Of a stretch of DNA of 13,633 nucleotides, positions 6,439 to 13,401 are shown in pieces. The DNA is from an uncultured Nitrososphaera sp. (GTDB lineage Archaea; Thermoproteota; Nitrososphaeria; Nitrososphaerales; Nitrososphaeraceae): the NCBI RefSeq assembly GCF_946478925.1, contig NZ_CAMLDP010000052.1:1-13633 (forward strand), read 5' to 3'. How positions within the stretch are numbered: the stretch's first letter is position 1; every line of letters starts with the position of its first letter. The notes under the pieces were generated by a model. It had not been told where the DNA came from. It saw only the letters and a list, made by a program, of their open reading frames with translations, and did not search any database. A program made the translations under genes and the position numbers.

Positions 6439-6445
6439 TTTTAAG
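6439..6445 (+). promoter_or_regulatory. TATA-like element of the TauE/SafE permease gene
   Basis: TTTTAAG is centred 34 bases before the TTG at 6476, predicting a start near 6468. It lies 12 bases after the stop of the Lrp/AsnC gene, so the permease can be transcribed on its own. Confidence 0.45.
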
Positions 6446-6475
6446 GAATCGAGGTCTACAATCAGGTTCTAGCCT

Positions 6476-7252
6476 TTGTTTGACATTATCACCACCGTCA
6501 TAGTGCTTGTGGCAGTCGGCCTTGGGGCCGGCACCCTGGGCTCTATGCTCGGGGTAGGCGGGGGCATACTCATGGTTCCGGCGCTCACGTTCATGGGGCT
6601 TGCACACGCTCCTGCGGCGGCCACGAGCCTGTTTGCAGTCACGTCGACAAGCGTATCATCGACCGTGGCGTACTCGCGCCAAAAGAGGATTGACTACAGG
6701 CGCGCAGTCCAGCTTGCGATTGCGGCTGTGCCGGGTGCGGTGCTTGGGGTGTTCATCTCGACAGGCATATCGGATGCGCAGTTCAAGCTGGGCTTTGGTA
6801 TAATGCTGATGGCAGTGGGCGCGTACGTCATGTTCAAAAGCTCCATACTGAAGGAAAAAGGACAGCGCAAGATGTCCATCGTTCAGCACGCGGCGGTGTT
6901 TGCGATAACGTTTGGGGCAGGCATAATATCGAGCCTCTTTGGCGTCGGCGGAGGCACGATATTCGTGCCGGTGATGCTCCTAATTTATCGCATGACGATG
7001 CACAATGCCGCGGCGACATCGCAGCTGGCGCTCATGATAACGTCGTTTGCAGGGATTTTTACGCACGCCTTAGTGGGCAACCCAAACTACCTTTACGCAA
7101 TAGCGCTCTCTGCCGGCGCGTTTGTAGGCGCGCAGCTTGGGGCCAGGTGGTCGAAAAACACCAAGGAATCTCTGCTTCGAAAGATGCTCGGCATAGTGCT
7201 CATGGTAGTAGCCGTGACGTTCATCCTAGAAGGATTCGGAGTAAAACTATAA
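6476..7252 (+). CDS. TauE/SafE family membrane permease
   Basis: A 258-residue, highly hydrophobic protein with about eight membrane segments in two homologous halves. Each half starts with the family signature: SMLGVGGGILMVPAL near residues 23-37 and SLFGVGGGTIFVPVM near 155-169. A basic cytoplasmic loop (KSSILKEKGQRK) lies between the halves. The family (formerly DUF81) exports or imports small anions, mainly sulfite, sulfoacetate, taurine-related compounds or sulfate, probably by proton coupling. The substrate cannot be read from the sequence, and no sulfur gene is next to it. The TTG start is the first possible one after the TATA-like element and puts the first membrane helix at the very N-terminus, as usual. 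It converges with the double-SDR gene. Confidence 0.9.
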   Translation: MFDIITTVIVLVAVGLGAGTLGSMLGVGGGILMVPALTFMGLAHAPAAATSLFAVTSTSVSSTVAYSRQKRIDYRRAVQLAIAAVPGAVLGVFISTGISDAQFKLGFGIMLMAVGAYVMFKSSILKEKGQRKMSIVQHAAVFAITFGAGIISSLFGVGGGTIFVPVMLLIYRMTMHNAAATSQLALMITSFAGIFTHALVGNPNYLYAIALSAGAFVGAQLGARWSKNTKESLLRKMLGIVLMVVAVTFILEGFGVKL

Positions 7253-7254
7253 TC

Positions 7255-7275
7255 AAAAAAATGAAGAGGAGTTAG
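7255..7275 (-). terminator. Oligo-T terminator of the double-SDR gene
   Basis: On the minus strand, 14 bases after the stop codon, there is a run of seven T (7255-7261 read as A on the plus strand). Archaeal transcription commonly ends at T runs without a hairpin. Confidence 0.45.
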
Positions 7276-9069
7276 CTAGCTCCTTGCCTCGTCGACGTAG
7301 AATATGGCCTCGTTGCGCTTTAACGCCGCGCCTGCCGCAAGGCTCAGTATCGACGCGTGCAGCCTGTCCGCGTTTGGCTCTGCCCCTTCGCTGTTTCCCG
7401 CAAGCACAAGGTGCAATTTGATGTTTGAGCCAAGCACGTCGCCAAGCTCTTGGTTCGCAGTCGCCGTGTACGGCCGAAGTGCTCCGCGGAACACGTCAGA
7501 GCGTGCGCGAACGGTGCCAGATATTTTCTTGCCGACGGGCGCGTCCGGGCCGACTAGAGTTATCGTGCCCTTTGTTCCCTTGAACTTGACTGGTTCTGTG
7601 AGCGCTCCTTCTGGGGCCATCGCGATTACCGACTCTTTTACTATCAAGCCGGGCACGTAGAGAAAGTTGTCGATGAGCGCCTCCCACTGGCTCCTTGGCA
7701 TCGTGCTGAACGCAGAGTTGTAGTCATAGTCGCCGGTGAAGTGTATCACCGCGTCAACCGGCCCAAAGTGCGTCTTGGCGGTGTTGAATATGCGCCTCAC
7801 CGCGGTCTCGTCAAGGAAATCGATTGCGTGGCTGTGGAATTCCTTAAAGTGCGCTTCGTCGGCCTTGTTGCGGTACAGGACGATTACCTGCTTGGCCCCT
7901 GCGACCTGAGCGATGCCTGCGACCTTTTTCACCCTGTCAATGTCCTTGGCGGCAGATGATGTCGTAGTCAGCACTATTACCTTGCCCTTTAGTTCAGAGC
8001 CGGGCAGTATGTCGACTCCTGTGCCCACAATCGGCTTGACGGGGTAAAAGACGCGGTCGTTTGGTATCACTCTGCCGTTTATCAGTTTGCTTATCTTTTC
8101 GTCAGAGAGATTGAGCACCATCTCGGCGACCTCGTCTTGCGCTAGGAACTCGCTGTCCACTATCATCTTGCTGGTGTTGCCCTGGATTTTCTCGGCGATT
8201 TCCTGCATCTTGGCCAGCGCGCCGGCCACAGTCTCGGCAAGTTTTGAAACGGTTGCTTCGTCGGTCTGGCCGCGCTTTGCCGCGATTTCGCTAGCCGCAT
8301 CATGGCACGCCTTTTTCACAACGTCGTCAGCGTCGCCAAGGTACGGGAGCGCCTTTGCGGTGACTACCTCGACCTCTGTTGACGAAAGGCCGGGATAGCC
8401 TCCGACGCGCAGAAACTCTGCGGCCGCCTTTGGATACACGGTCTTGTATATCCTGTCAGAGTGCACCGGCCCCGGGTTCGTGGCGATAGAACGTATGCCC
8501 CTTTCTGCAAGCTCCCATGCGAGGCACTCGGCAAGCCTGTTTTTTGCGCCCTGGGAAGCGGTGTACGGCGTCCTGAAGCGGTACGGGCGCTGCTCGTACC
8601 TGTTTTCCTCTGCAAAGAACGTGGATATGGTGATTATCTTGCCTCCCTTTTCCATCGCCTTCAATCCTGCGGCAGAGGTCCAGAAGGTGCCGGTCAAGTG
8701 TATTGCCACGCACTCGCGGAACTCTTTGACGCTTGCATTCGTGAATGTCTTGACCGGCCCAGATACGCCGGCGTTGTTGACGATAATATCCACCTTGCCA
8801 AACTGGCTCTTGACTCCTTCAAACAACGTGTTGATGCCGTCTTCGTCAGAGACGTCAACCCCGGGAAAGGTGGCGACCCTGCCTTTGGAGCCGGCCTTCT
8901 TTATGATGTCGTTTAGTATCTCGGCGGTCTGGTCGAGAGGCTCCTTGCGCCTGCCCATGATGACGATGTTGGCGCCTGCCTCGGCAAACCTCTTGGCAAT
9001 GGCCTGGCCGATGCCGGTGCCGCTCCCAGTAACAACTACGGTTTTACCGTCAAATTTTAAACCACTCAA
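7276..9069 (-). CDS. Tandem short-chain dehydrogenase/reductase fusion protein
   Basis: A 597-residue protein with two SDR-like units. Unit 1 (about 5-235) has the cofactor motif TGSGTGIG (14-21), NNAG (98-101), the active-site Ser149 (TISTFF) and Tyr169. The usual YxxxK is YTASQ, so the catalytic Lys is Gln173. A helical linker rich in Ala and Glu covers about 240-330. Unit 2 (about 360-597) keeps the Rossmann-like strand pattern (KVIVLTTT, QVIVLYRN, VDAVIHFTG) but has no Gly-rich motif and no YxxxK, so it is probably structural. The layout, and the phrase PGPVHSDRI after the active site, resemble the N-terminal half of Chloroflexus malonyl-CoA reductase, which reduces malonate semialdehyde to 3-hydroxypropionate. 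A role in the thaumarchaeal 3-hydroxypropionate/4-hydroxybutyrate cycle is possible but unproven. The TTG start fits a TATA-like element at 9102-9109. The gene stands alone. Confidence 0.85.
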   Translation of the reverse strand: MSGLKFDGKTVVVTGSGTGIGQAIAKRFAEAGANIVIMGRRKEPLDQTAEILNDIIKKAGSKGRVATFPGVDVSDEDGINTLFEGVKSQFGKVDIIVNNAGVSGPVKTFTNASVKEFRECVAIHLTGTFWTSAAGLKAMEKGGKIITISTFFAEENRYEQRPYRFRTPYTASQGAKNRLAECLAWELAERGIRSIATNPGPVHSDRIYKTVYPKAAAEFLRVGGYPGLSSTEVEVVTAKALPYLGDADDVVKKACHDAASEIAAKRGQTDEATVSKLAETVAGALAKMQEIAEKIQGNTSKMIVDSEFLAQDEVAEMVLNLSDEKISKLINGRVIPNDRVFYPVKPIVGTGVDILPGSELKGKVIVLTTTSSAAKDIDRVKKVAGIAQVAGAKQVIVLYRNKADEAHFKEFHSHAIDFLDETAVRRIFNTAKTHFGPVDAVIHFTGDYDYNSAFSTMPRSQWEALIDNFLYVPGLIVKESVIAMAPEGALTEPVKFKGTKGTITLVGPDAPVGKKISGTVRARSDVFRGALRPYTATANQELGDVLGSNIKLHLVLAGNSEGAEPNADRLHASILSLAAGAALKRNEAIFYVDEARS

Positions 9070-9101
9070 TATTCTTCAGAGTGCAGGAAACCTGTACACG
9101 A

Positions 9102-9109
9102 TTATTAAA
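9102..9109 (-). promoter_or_regulatory. TATA-like element of the double-SDR gene
   Basis: TTTAATAA on the minus strand is centred about 36 bases before the TTG start at 9069, predicting transcription from about 9079 with a leader of roughly 10 bases. Confidence 0.45.
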
Positions 9110-9191
9110 GGTATTTCCGGTCGGTACGGAGATTACTGTTTGAGCTTGAATCCAAGTAAAATCCGACAATGTTCAAAGTGGTAGACAGAAG

Positions 9192-9231
9192 TAAACAAAA
9201 CTGCAACAAAAAAACTAAAGAGGTTAGAAAA
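9192..9231 (-). terminator. T-rich terminator after the two small unknown genes
   Basis: Immediately after the stop codon at 9232 the minus strand carries several T runs, the longest of seven (9208-9214). This fits an archaeal intrinsic terminator for the 9232-9911 unit. The rest of the gap, 9070-9191, holds the double-SDR promoter and nothing else I recognise. Confidence 0.5.
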
Positions 9232-9615
9232 TTAGAGGGCAGCCTTGATGTGACCAGCGATAATGTCTGCTATCTCGACCATTGTTGGATTTGCCTTCAG
9301 GTTCTCCTCGTGGTTCCACCGGCCGTAGATCCTGACGTGCCCGTCAAGAGGGTCAACTCGGACCTCGCGTTCGTGCAGGAGCACTTGTTTCAAAAGCTCC
9401 GTAAGATGCTCATCCTGCTGCAGTTTGTCTGCAAACGCGCTTGCCCCGGTCCACTTGACCGCAACGACCCGTTTCTCTGAAAAGTGGCCCTTTGTAATCG
9501 GCTCGCATTTTGCAAGGAACTTTTGCGTGTTTGTTTCATCACCTGTTTCAACGATGTAGTGCACCTGGTAATAGTCAAGCGCCCCGTATGGTAGTGGCGT
9601 GGCATCCTGTTTCAT
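9232..9615 (-). CDS. Hypothetical protein, linked to the His-rich protein gene
   Basis: A 127-residue soluble protein that I do not recognise. It has an N-terminal beta-rich part (YYQVHYIVETGDE), a central mixed region (KRVVAVKWTGASAFADKL), a charged helix (LTELLKQVLLHEREV) and a C-terminal helix (TMVEIADIIAGHIKAAL). It has one Cys and no obvious catalytic motif or membrane segment. I chose ATG 9615 because GGTGAT lies 7 bases before it, a good ribosome-binding site; a TTG just before it would add one residue. The start is 11 bases after the stop of the upstream His-rich gene, and this internal ribosome site fits the second gene of an operon. The two proteins probably act together, but no function can be assigned. 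Confidence 0.75.
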   Translation of the reverse strand: MKQDATPLPYGALDYYQVHYIVETGDETNTQKFLAKCEPITKGHFSEKRVVAVKWTGASAFADKLQQDEHLTELLKQVLLHEREVRVDPLDGHVRIYGRWNHEENLKANPTMVEIADIIAGHIKAAL

Positions 9616-9626
9616 CAATATATCAC

Positions 9627-9911
9627 CTAGTGTTTCTGGAGCACCTGGACAAGGTCAAAGTTCTTGCCCCTGACTCGAATGACGCCCTTGTTGGTTGTGA
9701 GCTTGGAATTCATGCCAAACATGTGGCTGTAGCATGGCCCGCTTTCGATGGGATGCGTGCCCTGCGCAACGTGCTCTGCGATAATGCCGTGCTCGTTCAG
9801 GTCGTTTGCCAGCATCTCGTTTGGCGCCATCCTTCTGATTATTACGGGTTCGCCGTCGCCGTGTCCGTGCTCCTCTTCTTCATGCGATTCGTGGGAATAT
9901 TCGTGCTCCAC
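9627..9911 (-). CDS. Hypothetical protein with His/Glu-rich N-terminus
   Basis: A 94-residue protein. The first 20 residues contain five His and eight acidic residues (pattern HExxSHESHEEEEHGHGDG), which could bind a divalent metal such as Ni, Zn or Co, or simply be a disordered tail. The rest (about 22-94) looks like a small folded domain: PVIIRRMAPNEML, AEHVAQGTHPIESGPCYSHM and TNKGVIRVRGKNFDLVQVL. It is not a family I recognise. The GTG start at 9911 fits the AATTTATT box at 9935-9942, so the transcript would be almost leaderless. It is the first gene of a two-gene unit with the 127-residue protein and lies 32 bases after purE. Confidence 0.7.
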   Translation of the reverse strand: MEHEYSHESHEEEEHGHGDGEPVIIRRMAPNEMLANDLNEHGIIAEHVAQGTHPIESGPCYSHMFGMNSKLTTNKGVIRVRGKNFDLVQVLQKH

Positions 9912-9934
9912 GCCAAGAGGTATCGGGAGCGGCC

Positions 9935-9942
9935 AAATAAAT
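9935..9942 (-). promoter_or_regulatory. TATA-like element before the His-rich protein gene
   Basis: ATTTATTT on the minus strand partly precedes the purE stop codon and is centred 27 bases before the GTG at 9911. It suggests the two small genes are transcribed from their own promoter rather than only by read-through from purKE. Confidence 0.5.
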
Positions 9943-9943
9943 T

Positions 9944-10474
9944 CTACTGCTGCAATCGACGATCTTTTGTCAAGTATTTCGTAAAGCCCATTTCTTCAAG
10001 GGATTGCGCCTTTTCGAGCACCGAGCCTTCCATTTCGCGCTTGAATTCCTCTACCTTTTTTGCAATGGCAGGGTGCTTGGTTGCGAGGATCTGGCACGCA
10101 AGTATGCCGGCGTTTTTTGCGCCGTTTATCGCCACTGTGGCGACTGGGACGCCAGGCGGCATCTGGGCTATTGAAAGCAGCGAGTCGATGCCGTCGAGGC
10201 TCTTTGTCTTTATCGGGACGCCTATCACGGGTAGGGGAGTGAGCGACGCAGTCATGCCGGGTAGGTGCGCGGCGCCTCCTGCGCCTGCGATTATCACTTC
10301 AATCCCTCTCTTCTTGGCGCTCTTGGCATAGTCGTACATGCGCTTTGTGGTGCGGTGCGCGGACACTATGGTCACTTCGTTTGAGACACCAAACGAGTCG
10401 AGAAATTCAGCCGCCTCCTTCATAATTGGCAGGTCAGAGTCGCTTCCCATGATGATTCCTACAAGCGGCTTCAC
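9944..10474 (-). CDS. purE: N5-carboxyaminoimidazole ribonucleotide mutase (class I PurE)
   Basis: A 176-residue enzyme that shifts the carboxyl group of N5-CAIR to make CAIR in purine synthesis. The class I signatures are clear: [13 protein letters not shown] at residues 6-18 (phosphate and substrate binding), SAHRT at about 39-43 with the catalytic His, [12 protein letters not shown] at about 64-75, and [31 protein letters not shown] in the core. The C-terminal tail of about 20 charged residues is somewhat longer than in bacterial PurE. The GTG start overlaps the purK stop codon by four bases (GTGA, 10471-10474), indicating translational coupling. Presence of purK next to it means the two-step bacterial-type route through N5-CAIR, not direct carboxylation of AIR. 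Confidence 0.96.
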   Translation of the reverse strand: MKPLVGIIMGSDSDLPIMKEAAEFLDSFGVSNEVTIVSAHRTTKRMYDYAKSAKKRGIEVIIAGAGGAAHLPGMTASLTPLPVIGVPIKTKSLDGIDSLLSIAQMPPGVPVATVAINGAKNAGILACQILATKHPAIAKKVEEFKREMEGSVLEKAQSLEEMGFTKYLTKDRRLQQ

Positions 10475-11664
10475 TGTCTTTCTGCCTCTCCTGTGGTGGC
10501 CTGCACGAGCGTGATAGCATTGCGCGCCTTTTTAGCCCTTGCTAAGGCCTCCTTCACGGTCCTGCCGGTCGCCGTGACATGTCCCAGTTTTCTGCGCGGC
10601 TTGGATACCTTTTTGCCATAGATGTACAGTTCCGCCCCGGGCACCTTCATCATCTTGTCAAGACCCGTAACTGAATATACGCCGTCAAAGCCCTCGGGGC
10701 CCAGAATGTTTATCATGGCTGCCGGCGACAGCAGTTCAGGTTTTGCAAGGGGCAGGTCGAGCACCGCCCTCAGATGCTGCTCAAACTGCGAAACAGAGCA
10801 CGCCTCGTTGGTGTAGTGGCCCGAGTTATGGACGCGGGGCGCAATCTCGTTTATCAGCACGTCGCCTTTTTTCGTCACAAACATCTCGATGCCAAAGATG
10901 CCTGCGCCGTGCAGCACCTGCATCGTCCTTTTGGCAAGCATTATCGCCTTATGCTCGACCTTGCGGCTAATCTGTGCCGGCGCAATCGTGGTGTCAAGGA
11001 TGCTGTTTTTGTGCATGTTTTCAACCACAGGAAACGACTCTATCTGTCCAGAGGGGTTTCTCGCTACCATTATCGATACCTCCTTTGCAAAGGGGACAAA
11101 CTTTTCTAGCATGACTTCTCTGCCCTTGAAATACTCGTAGGCTTGCCGCACGTCACCCTTGGATTTTATCACAAAGTTGCCACGGCCATCGTACGAGTCC
11201 TCGGTCGCCTTCAAGACAGCAGGAAGTCCGAATTTGCCGCATAATTCACGTAAATGTTCTTCTGATTTCACAAGCTCAAAGTCAGGGACTGCTATTCCGT
11301 GCTCTTTTAGAAACGACTTTTGGCGGTGCTTGTTCTGGATTATGCGCAGGGTTTCAGGAGCCGGCCTCACGGGATAGTTCTTTTCCTCTAATTGCTTTAA
11401 CGCGCTAGAGTTTGTCAGCTCGATCTCGTATGTAAGGACATCGGATTTTTCTGCCAGCCTCATAATCGCAGACTCGTCCTTGAAATCGGCAACAATCTGC
11501 TCGTCGGCTATCTTTGAAGCAGGGCAGCCTTCTGTCGGATCAAGGACTATAACCTTGAACGACATGCGCCTTGCCTCGTGTGCTATCATCTTGCCGAGCT
11601 GCCCGCCGCCAATTATACCGACGCAGGTCGGCCGCTCCATCGAAAGCGCGCCACTCTTGTACAA
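10471..11664 (-). CDS. purK: N5-carboxyaminoimidazole ribonucleotide synthase (PurK)
   Basis: A 397-residue ATP-grasp enzyme that makes N5-CAIR from AIR, bicarbonate and ATP. It has the N-terminal motif [12 protein letters not shown], the substrate/ATP region [11 protein letters not shown], the glycine-rich loop [33 protein letters not shown], and the metal- and ATP-binding part [18 protein letters not shown], followed by the C-terminal domain. All family parts are present. Two starts are possible: TTG at 11664 and ATG at 11640, the latter giving [14 protein letters not shown], the more usual N-terminus. I give the longer form because the TATA-like element at 11691-11697 predicts a transcript start at about 11668, directly before the TTG. 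The gene is followed by purE with a 4-base overlap and is divergent from purC, so three purine genes form one cluster. Confidence 0.95.
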   Translation of the reverse strand: MYKSGALSMERPTCVGIIGGGQLGKMIAHEARRMSFKVIVLDPTEGCPASKIADEQIVADFKDESAIMRLAEKSDVLTYEIELTNSSALKQLEEKNYPVRPAPETLRIIQNKHRQKSFLKEHGIAVPDFELVKSEEHLRELCGKFGLPAVLKATEDSYDGRGNFVIKSKGDVRQAYEYFKGREVMLEKFVPFAKEVSIMVARNPSGQIESFPVVENMHKNSILDTTIAPAQISRKVEHKAIMLAKRTMQVLHGAGIFGIEMFVTKKGDVLINEIAPRVHNSGHYTNEACSVSQFEQHLRAVLDLPLAKPELLSPAAMINILGPEGFDGVYSVTGLDKMMKVPGAELYIYGKKVSKPRRKLGHVTATGRTVKEALARAKKARNAITLVQATTGEAERQ

Positions 11665-11755
11665 GCCGACGTTGGTTCGTACAGGCGCCGTTAAAAGCCT
11701 TTCAACAACATATCAACAGATAAGCAGATATGCCATAGCACTCAACTGTCCGGCG
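11665..11755. promoter_or_regulatory. Divergent promoter region between purK and purC
   Basis: On the minus strand CTTTTAA (11691-11697) is the TATA candidate for purK. On the plus strand ACATATCA (11708-11715) and the weaker GATATGC (11727-11733) are candidates for purC. The second would make purC leaderless from the TTG at 11756. The two promoters share 91 bases, so one purine-responsive regulator could control all three genes. I see no convincing operator repeat. Confidence 0.45.
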
Positions 11756-12592
11756 TTGAGGCTCATCCGCAAGGGCAAGGTCAAGGACATTTACGAGCTT
11801 GACGATGGCAACAGCATCCTCTTCCATTTCTCCGACAGGGTATCGGCGTTTGACGTCAAGATGGCGACTCCAATACCGAGAAAGGGAGAGGTGCTGTGCA
11901 GGTTTGGCGAGTTCTGGTTCAACGCCCTTGGCACGCCACACCACATGCTGCGCGTGCAAGAAAAAGACAAGATGGTTGTGAAAAAGCTGAGAATGATACC
12001 TGTGGAGTGCGTGGTGCGCGGGTATTTCTATGGCAGTTTTGCAGACCGCTACAAGGACCATCTCGGCAAGGGCCTGCCGGCGGATTTCAAACCGGTTATG
12101 GCAGGTAAACTACCAAGGCCGATATTTGACCCGACGACCAAATCCGAGGAGCACGACATGCCAGTCAGCAAAGAGCAGGCAATCTCTATGGGCTTGGTCT
12201 CTAAGAATGATTATGAATACCTCGAAAAGACATCGATTTTACTCTATGAAAAGATGAGTGCAATCGTCGAAAAGGCAGGCTTCATTATCGCGGATGTCAA
12301 GTTTGAGTTTGGCCGCGACGAAACCGGCAGAATAATCCTTGGCGACTCGCTTGGGCCGGACGAATACCGCCTATGGCTCAAGGTTGATTATCAGCCGGGC
12401 AGGATTCAGGAGGCGTACGACAAGCAGCTTTTGCGTGACTGGCTCATCAAAACAGGGTTCAAGGCAGAAATTGACAGGCTCGCCAAGGAAGGTGAAAAGC
12501 CCGATCCGCCCGTGGTTACACCTGAAATCGCAGAAGAGCTTTCAAGGCGCTACATACTTGCGTACGAGCGCATAAGTGGCAAGACGCTTTAA
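11756..12592 (+). CDS. purC: SAICAR synthase (phosphoribosylaminoimidazole-succinocarboxamide synthase)
   Basis: A 278-residue enzyme that joins aspartate to CAIR with ATP, the step directly after PurE. Motifs in order: IRKGKVKDIYEL at the N-terminus (phosphate-binding loop), FHFSDRVSAFDV, the CAIR-binding IPVECVVRGYFYGS, FDPTTKSEEHDMPVS, DVKFEFGRDETGRIILGDSLGPDEYRLW near the active site, and a C-terminal helical part. The frame is open far upstream, but those residues are antisense to purK and not PurC-like. The TTG at 11756 is the only start directly before the conserved N-terminus and gives a normal length for the archaeal enzyme. An ATG at 11730 is out of frame. It is followed by a T-rich stretch that probably ends transcription. 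Confidence 0.93.
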   Translation: MRLIRKGKVKDIYELDDGNSILFHFSDRVSAFDVKMATPIPRKGEVLCRFGEFWFNALGTPHHMLRVQEKDKMVVKKLRMIPVECVVRGYFYGSFADRYKDHLGKGLPADFKPVMAGKLPRPIFDPTTKSEEHDMPVSKEQAISMGLVSKNDYEYLEKTSILLYEKMSAIVEKAGFIIADVKFEFGRDETGRIILGDSLGPDEYRLWLKVDYQPGRIQEAYDKQLLRDWLIKTGFKAEIDRLAKEGEKPDPPVVTPEIAEELSRRYILAYERISGKTL

Positions 12593-12610
12593 TCGCTCAA
12601 TCCGCGACTT

Positions 12611-12626
12611 GTTTCTGTGTCTTTTT
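12611..12626 (+). terminator. T-rich terminator after purC
   Basis: Starting 19 bases after the purC stop, this 16-base stretch has 11 T, ending in a run of five. It is a plausible archaeal terminator without a clear stem. Confidence 0.4.
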
Positions 12627-12643
12627 GTGCATGCCGCGTGCTT

Positions 12644-12686
12644 GCAGGCGGCCGGTTGTTTGGCGGGTCGGTTTTCGCGCGCCTGC
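12644..12686. repeat. GC-rich inverted repeat downstream of purC
   Basis: GCAGGCG (12644-12650) and its perfect complement CGCCTGC (12680-12686) are separated by 29 bases that include GGTTGTTTGGCGGGTCGGTT. It could form a hairpin in RNA or be a remnant. No function is evident. Confidence 0.4.
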
Positions 12687-12688
12687 CT

Positions 12689-12715
12689 ACATAGTTTATC
12701 ATAGCATTACTATGT
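12689..12715. repeat. 7-base inverted repeat, possible operator
   Basis: ACATAGT (12689-12695) and ACTATGT (12709-12715) are perfect inverted copies 13 bases apart. The 27-base size and the A/T-rich spacer fit a binding site for a dimeric winged-helix protein. It lies about 130 bases before the ArsR-type gene. Confidence 0.45.
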
Positions 12716-12748
12716 TGGTGATATTATTCAATTAAAATAGAATAGATA

Positions 12749-12766
12749 CAGTTAAAACGATAACTG
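12749..12766. repeat. 6-base inverted repeat CAGTTA-N6-TAACTG, possible operator
   Basis: CAGTTA (12749-12754) and TAACTG (12761-12766) are perfect inverted copies six bases apart, an 18-base site in the A/T-rich region upstream of the ArsR-type gene. The geometry suits a dimeric HTH protein and autoregulation is the natural hypothesis, but there is no direct proof. Confidence 0.45.
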
Positions 12767-12803
12767 CATCATATGTATAATATTGTAACCGTAAACATGA
12801 TTG

Positions 12804-12811
12804 TAATTAAC
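12804..12811 (+). promoter_or_regulatory. TATA-like element of the ArsR-type gene
   Basis: GTAATTAA is centred about 39 bases before the ATG at 12847, predicting a start near 12834 and a leader of about 13 bases. Other A/T-rich candidates lie further upstream (for example near 12774-12780). Confidence 0.4.
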
Positions 12812-12846
12812 CAACAGGGCAAAACAATCAGACAAGCGCGCTTACT

Positions 12847-13401
12847 ATGCACGACAGCATCTTGTATGCATACATGGCAGATGCGCTGTTCCAAAAAGAC
12901 GTAAAAGTAAGGCGCGTGACCACCCTAAACCACGTTGCCGCGCAGGGTCTTAGCGACCCTGCAAGGATAAAGATACTAGAGCTTTTGAGCCACAAGCCCA
13001 TGAACGCGGAGGAAATCGCAAAGGCGCTTGGGAGCGCAGGCATCAAAAAAGCCACGACCACGGTCAGACACCACCTCGACACGCTCAAGGAGGCGGGCCT
13101 GATAGAGCCGGCAAGGATAGTCGAAGTCAGGGGCGCCGTGATGAAGTACTATTCTGCCACGCTCAAAGTGTTTGACTGTCAGGCGCCGGCGGACCTTGAC
13201 ATCAGGGCTTTGCGGCTGATTGACGATACCAGCAACAAGCTTGCAAAGGTGCTAAAGAGTGTGCACGATGACAAGCGCTTTTTGGCGCTTGACAAGGACG
13301 GCAAGTGCAGGGATTTCCTTGCCCTTGAAATCATCAATGCGGCTCTTGCAAAAGCGATGGAAAGGCCAGAGTCCAAGGAACAGGCAGGACAGAAAAAGTA
13401 A
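12847..13401 (+). CDS. ArsR-type winged-helix transcriptional regulator
   Basis: A 184-residue protein. Residues about 34-105 form the winged helix of the ArsR class: LSDPARIKILELLSHKPMNA, EEIAKALG, the recognition helix around KKATTTVRHHLDTLKEAGLI, and the wing EVRGAVMKYYSAT. There is no Cys-based metal site of the classical ArsR type (ELCVCDL); the only two Cys, in the C-terminal half, are far apart. The C-terminal part (about 110-184) is helical and charged and ends in a polar tail, perhaps for dimerisation or ligand sensing. The ATG at 12847 is the first in frame; the next is residue 10. The long A/T-rich upstream region with inverted repeats suggests regulated expression. It ends directly against the convergent partial gene. 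Targets are unknown. Confidence 0.88.
   Translation: MHDSILYAYMADALFQKDVKVRRVTTLNHVAAQGLSDPARIKILELLSHKPMNAEEIAKALGSAGIKKATTTVRHHLDTLKEAGLIEPARIVEVRGAVMKYYSATLKVFDCQAPADLDIRALRLIDDTSNKLAKVLKSVHDDKRFLALDKDGKCRDFLALEIINAALAKAMERPESKEQAGQKK

Noticed and set aside
11480..11755. N-terminal extension of purC by 92 codons.
   Set aside because: The translation is antisense to purK and unlike PurC; the conserved PurC N-terminus begins right at the TTG at 11756.
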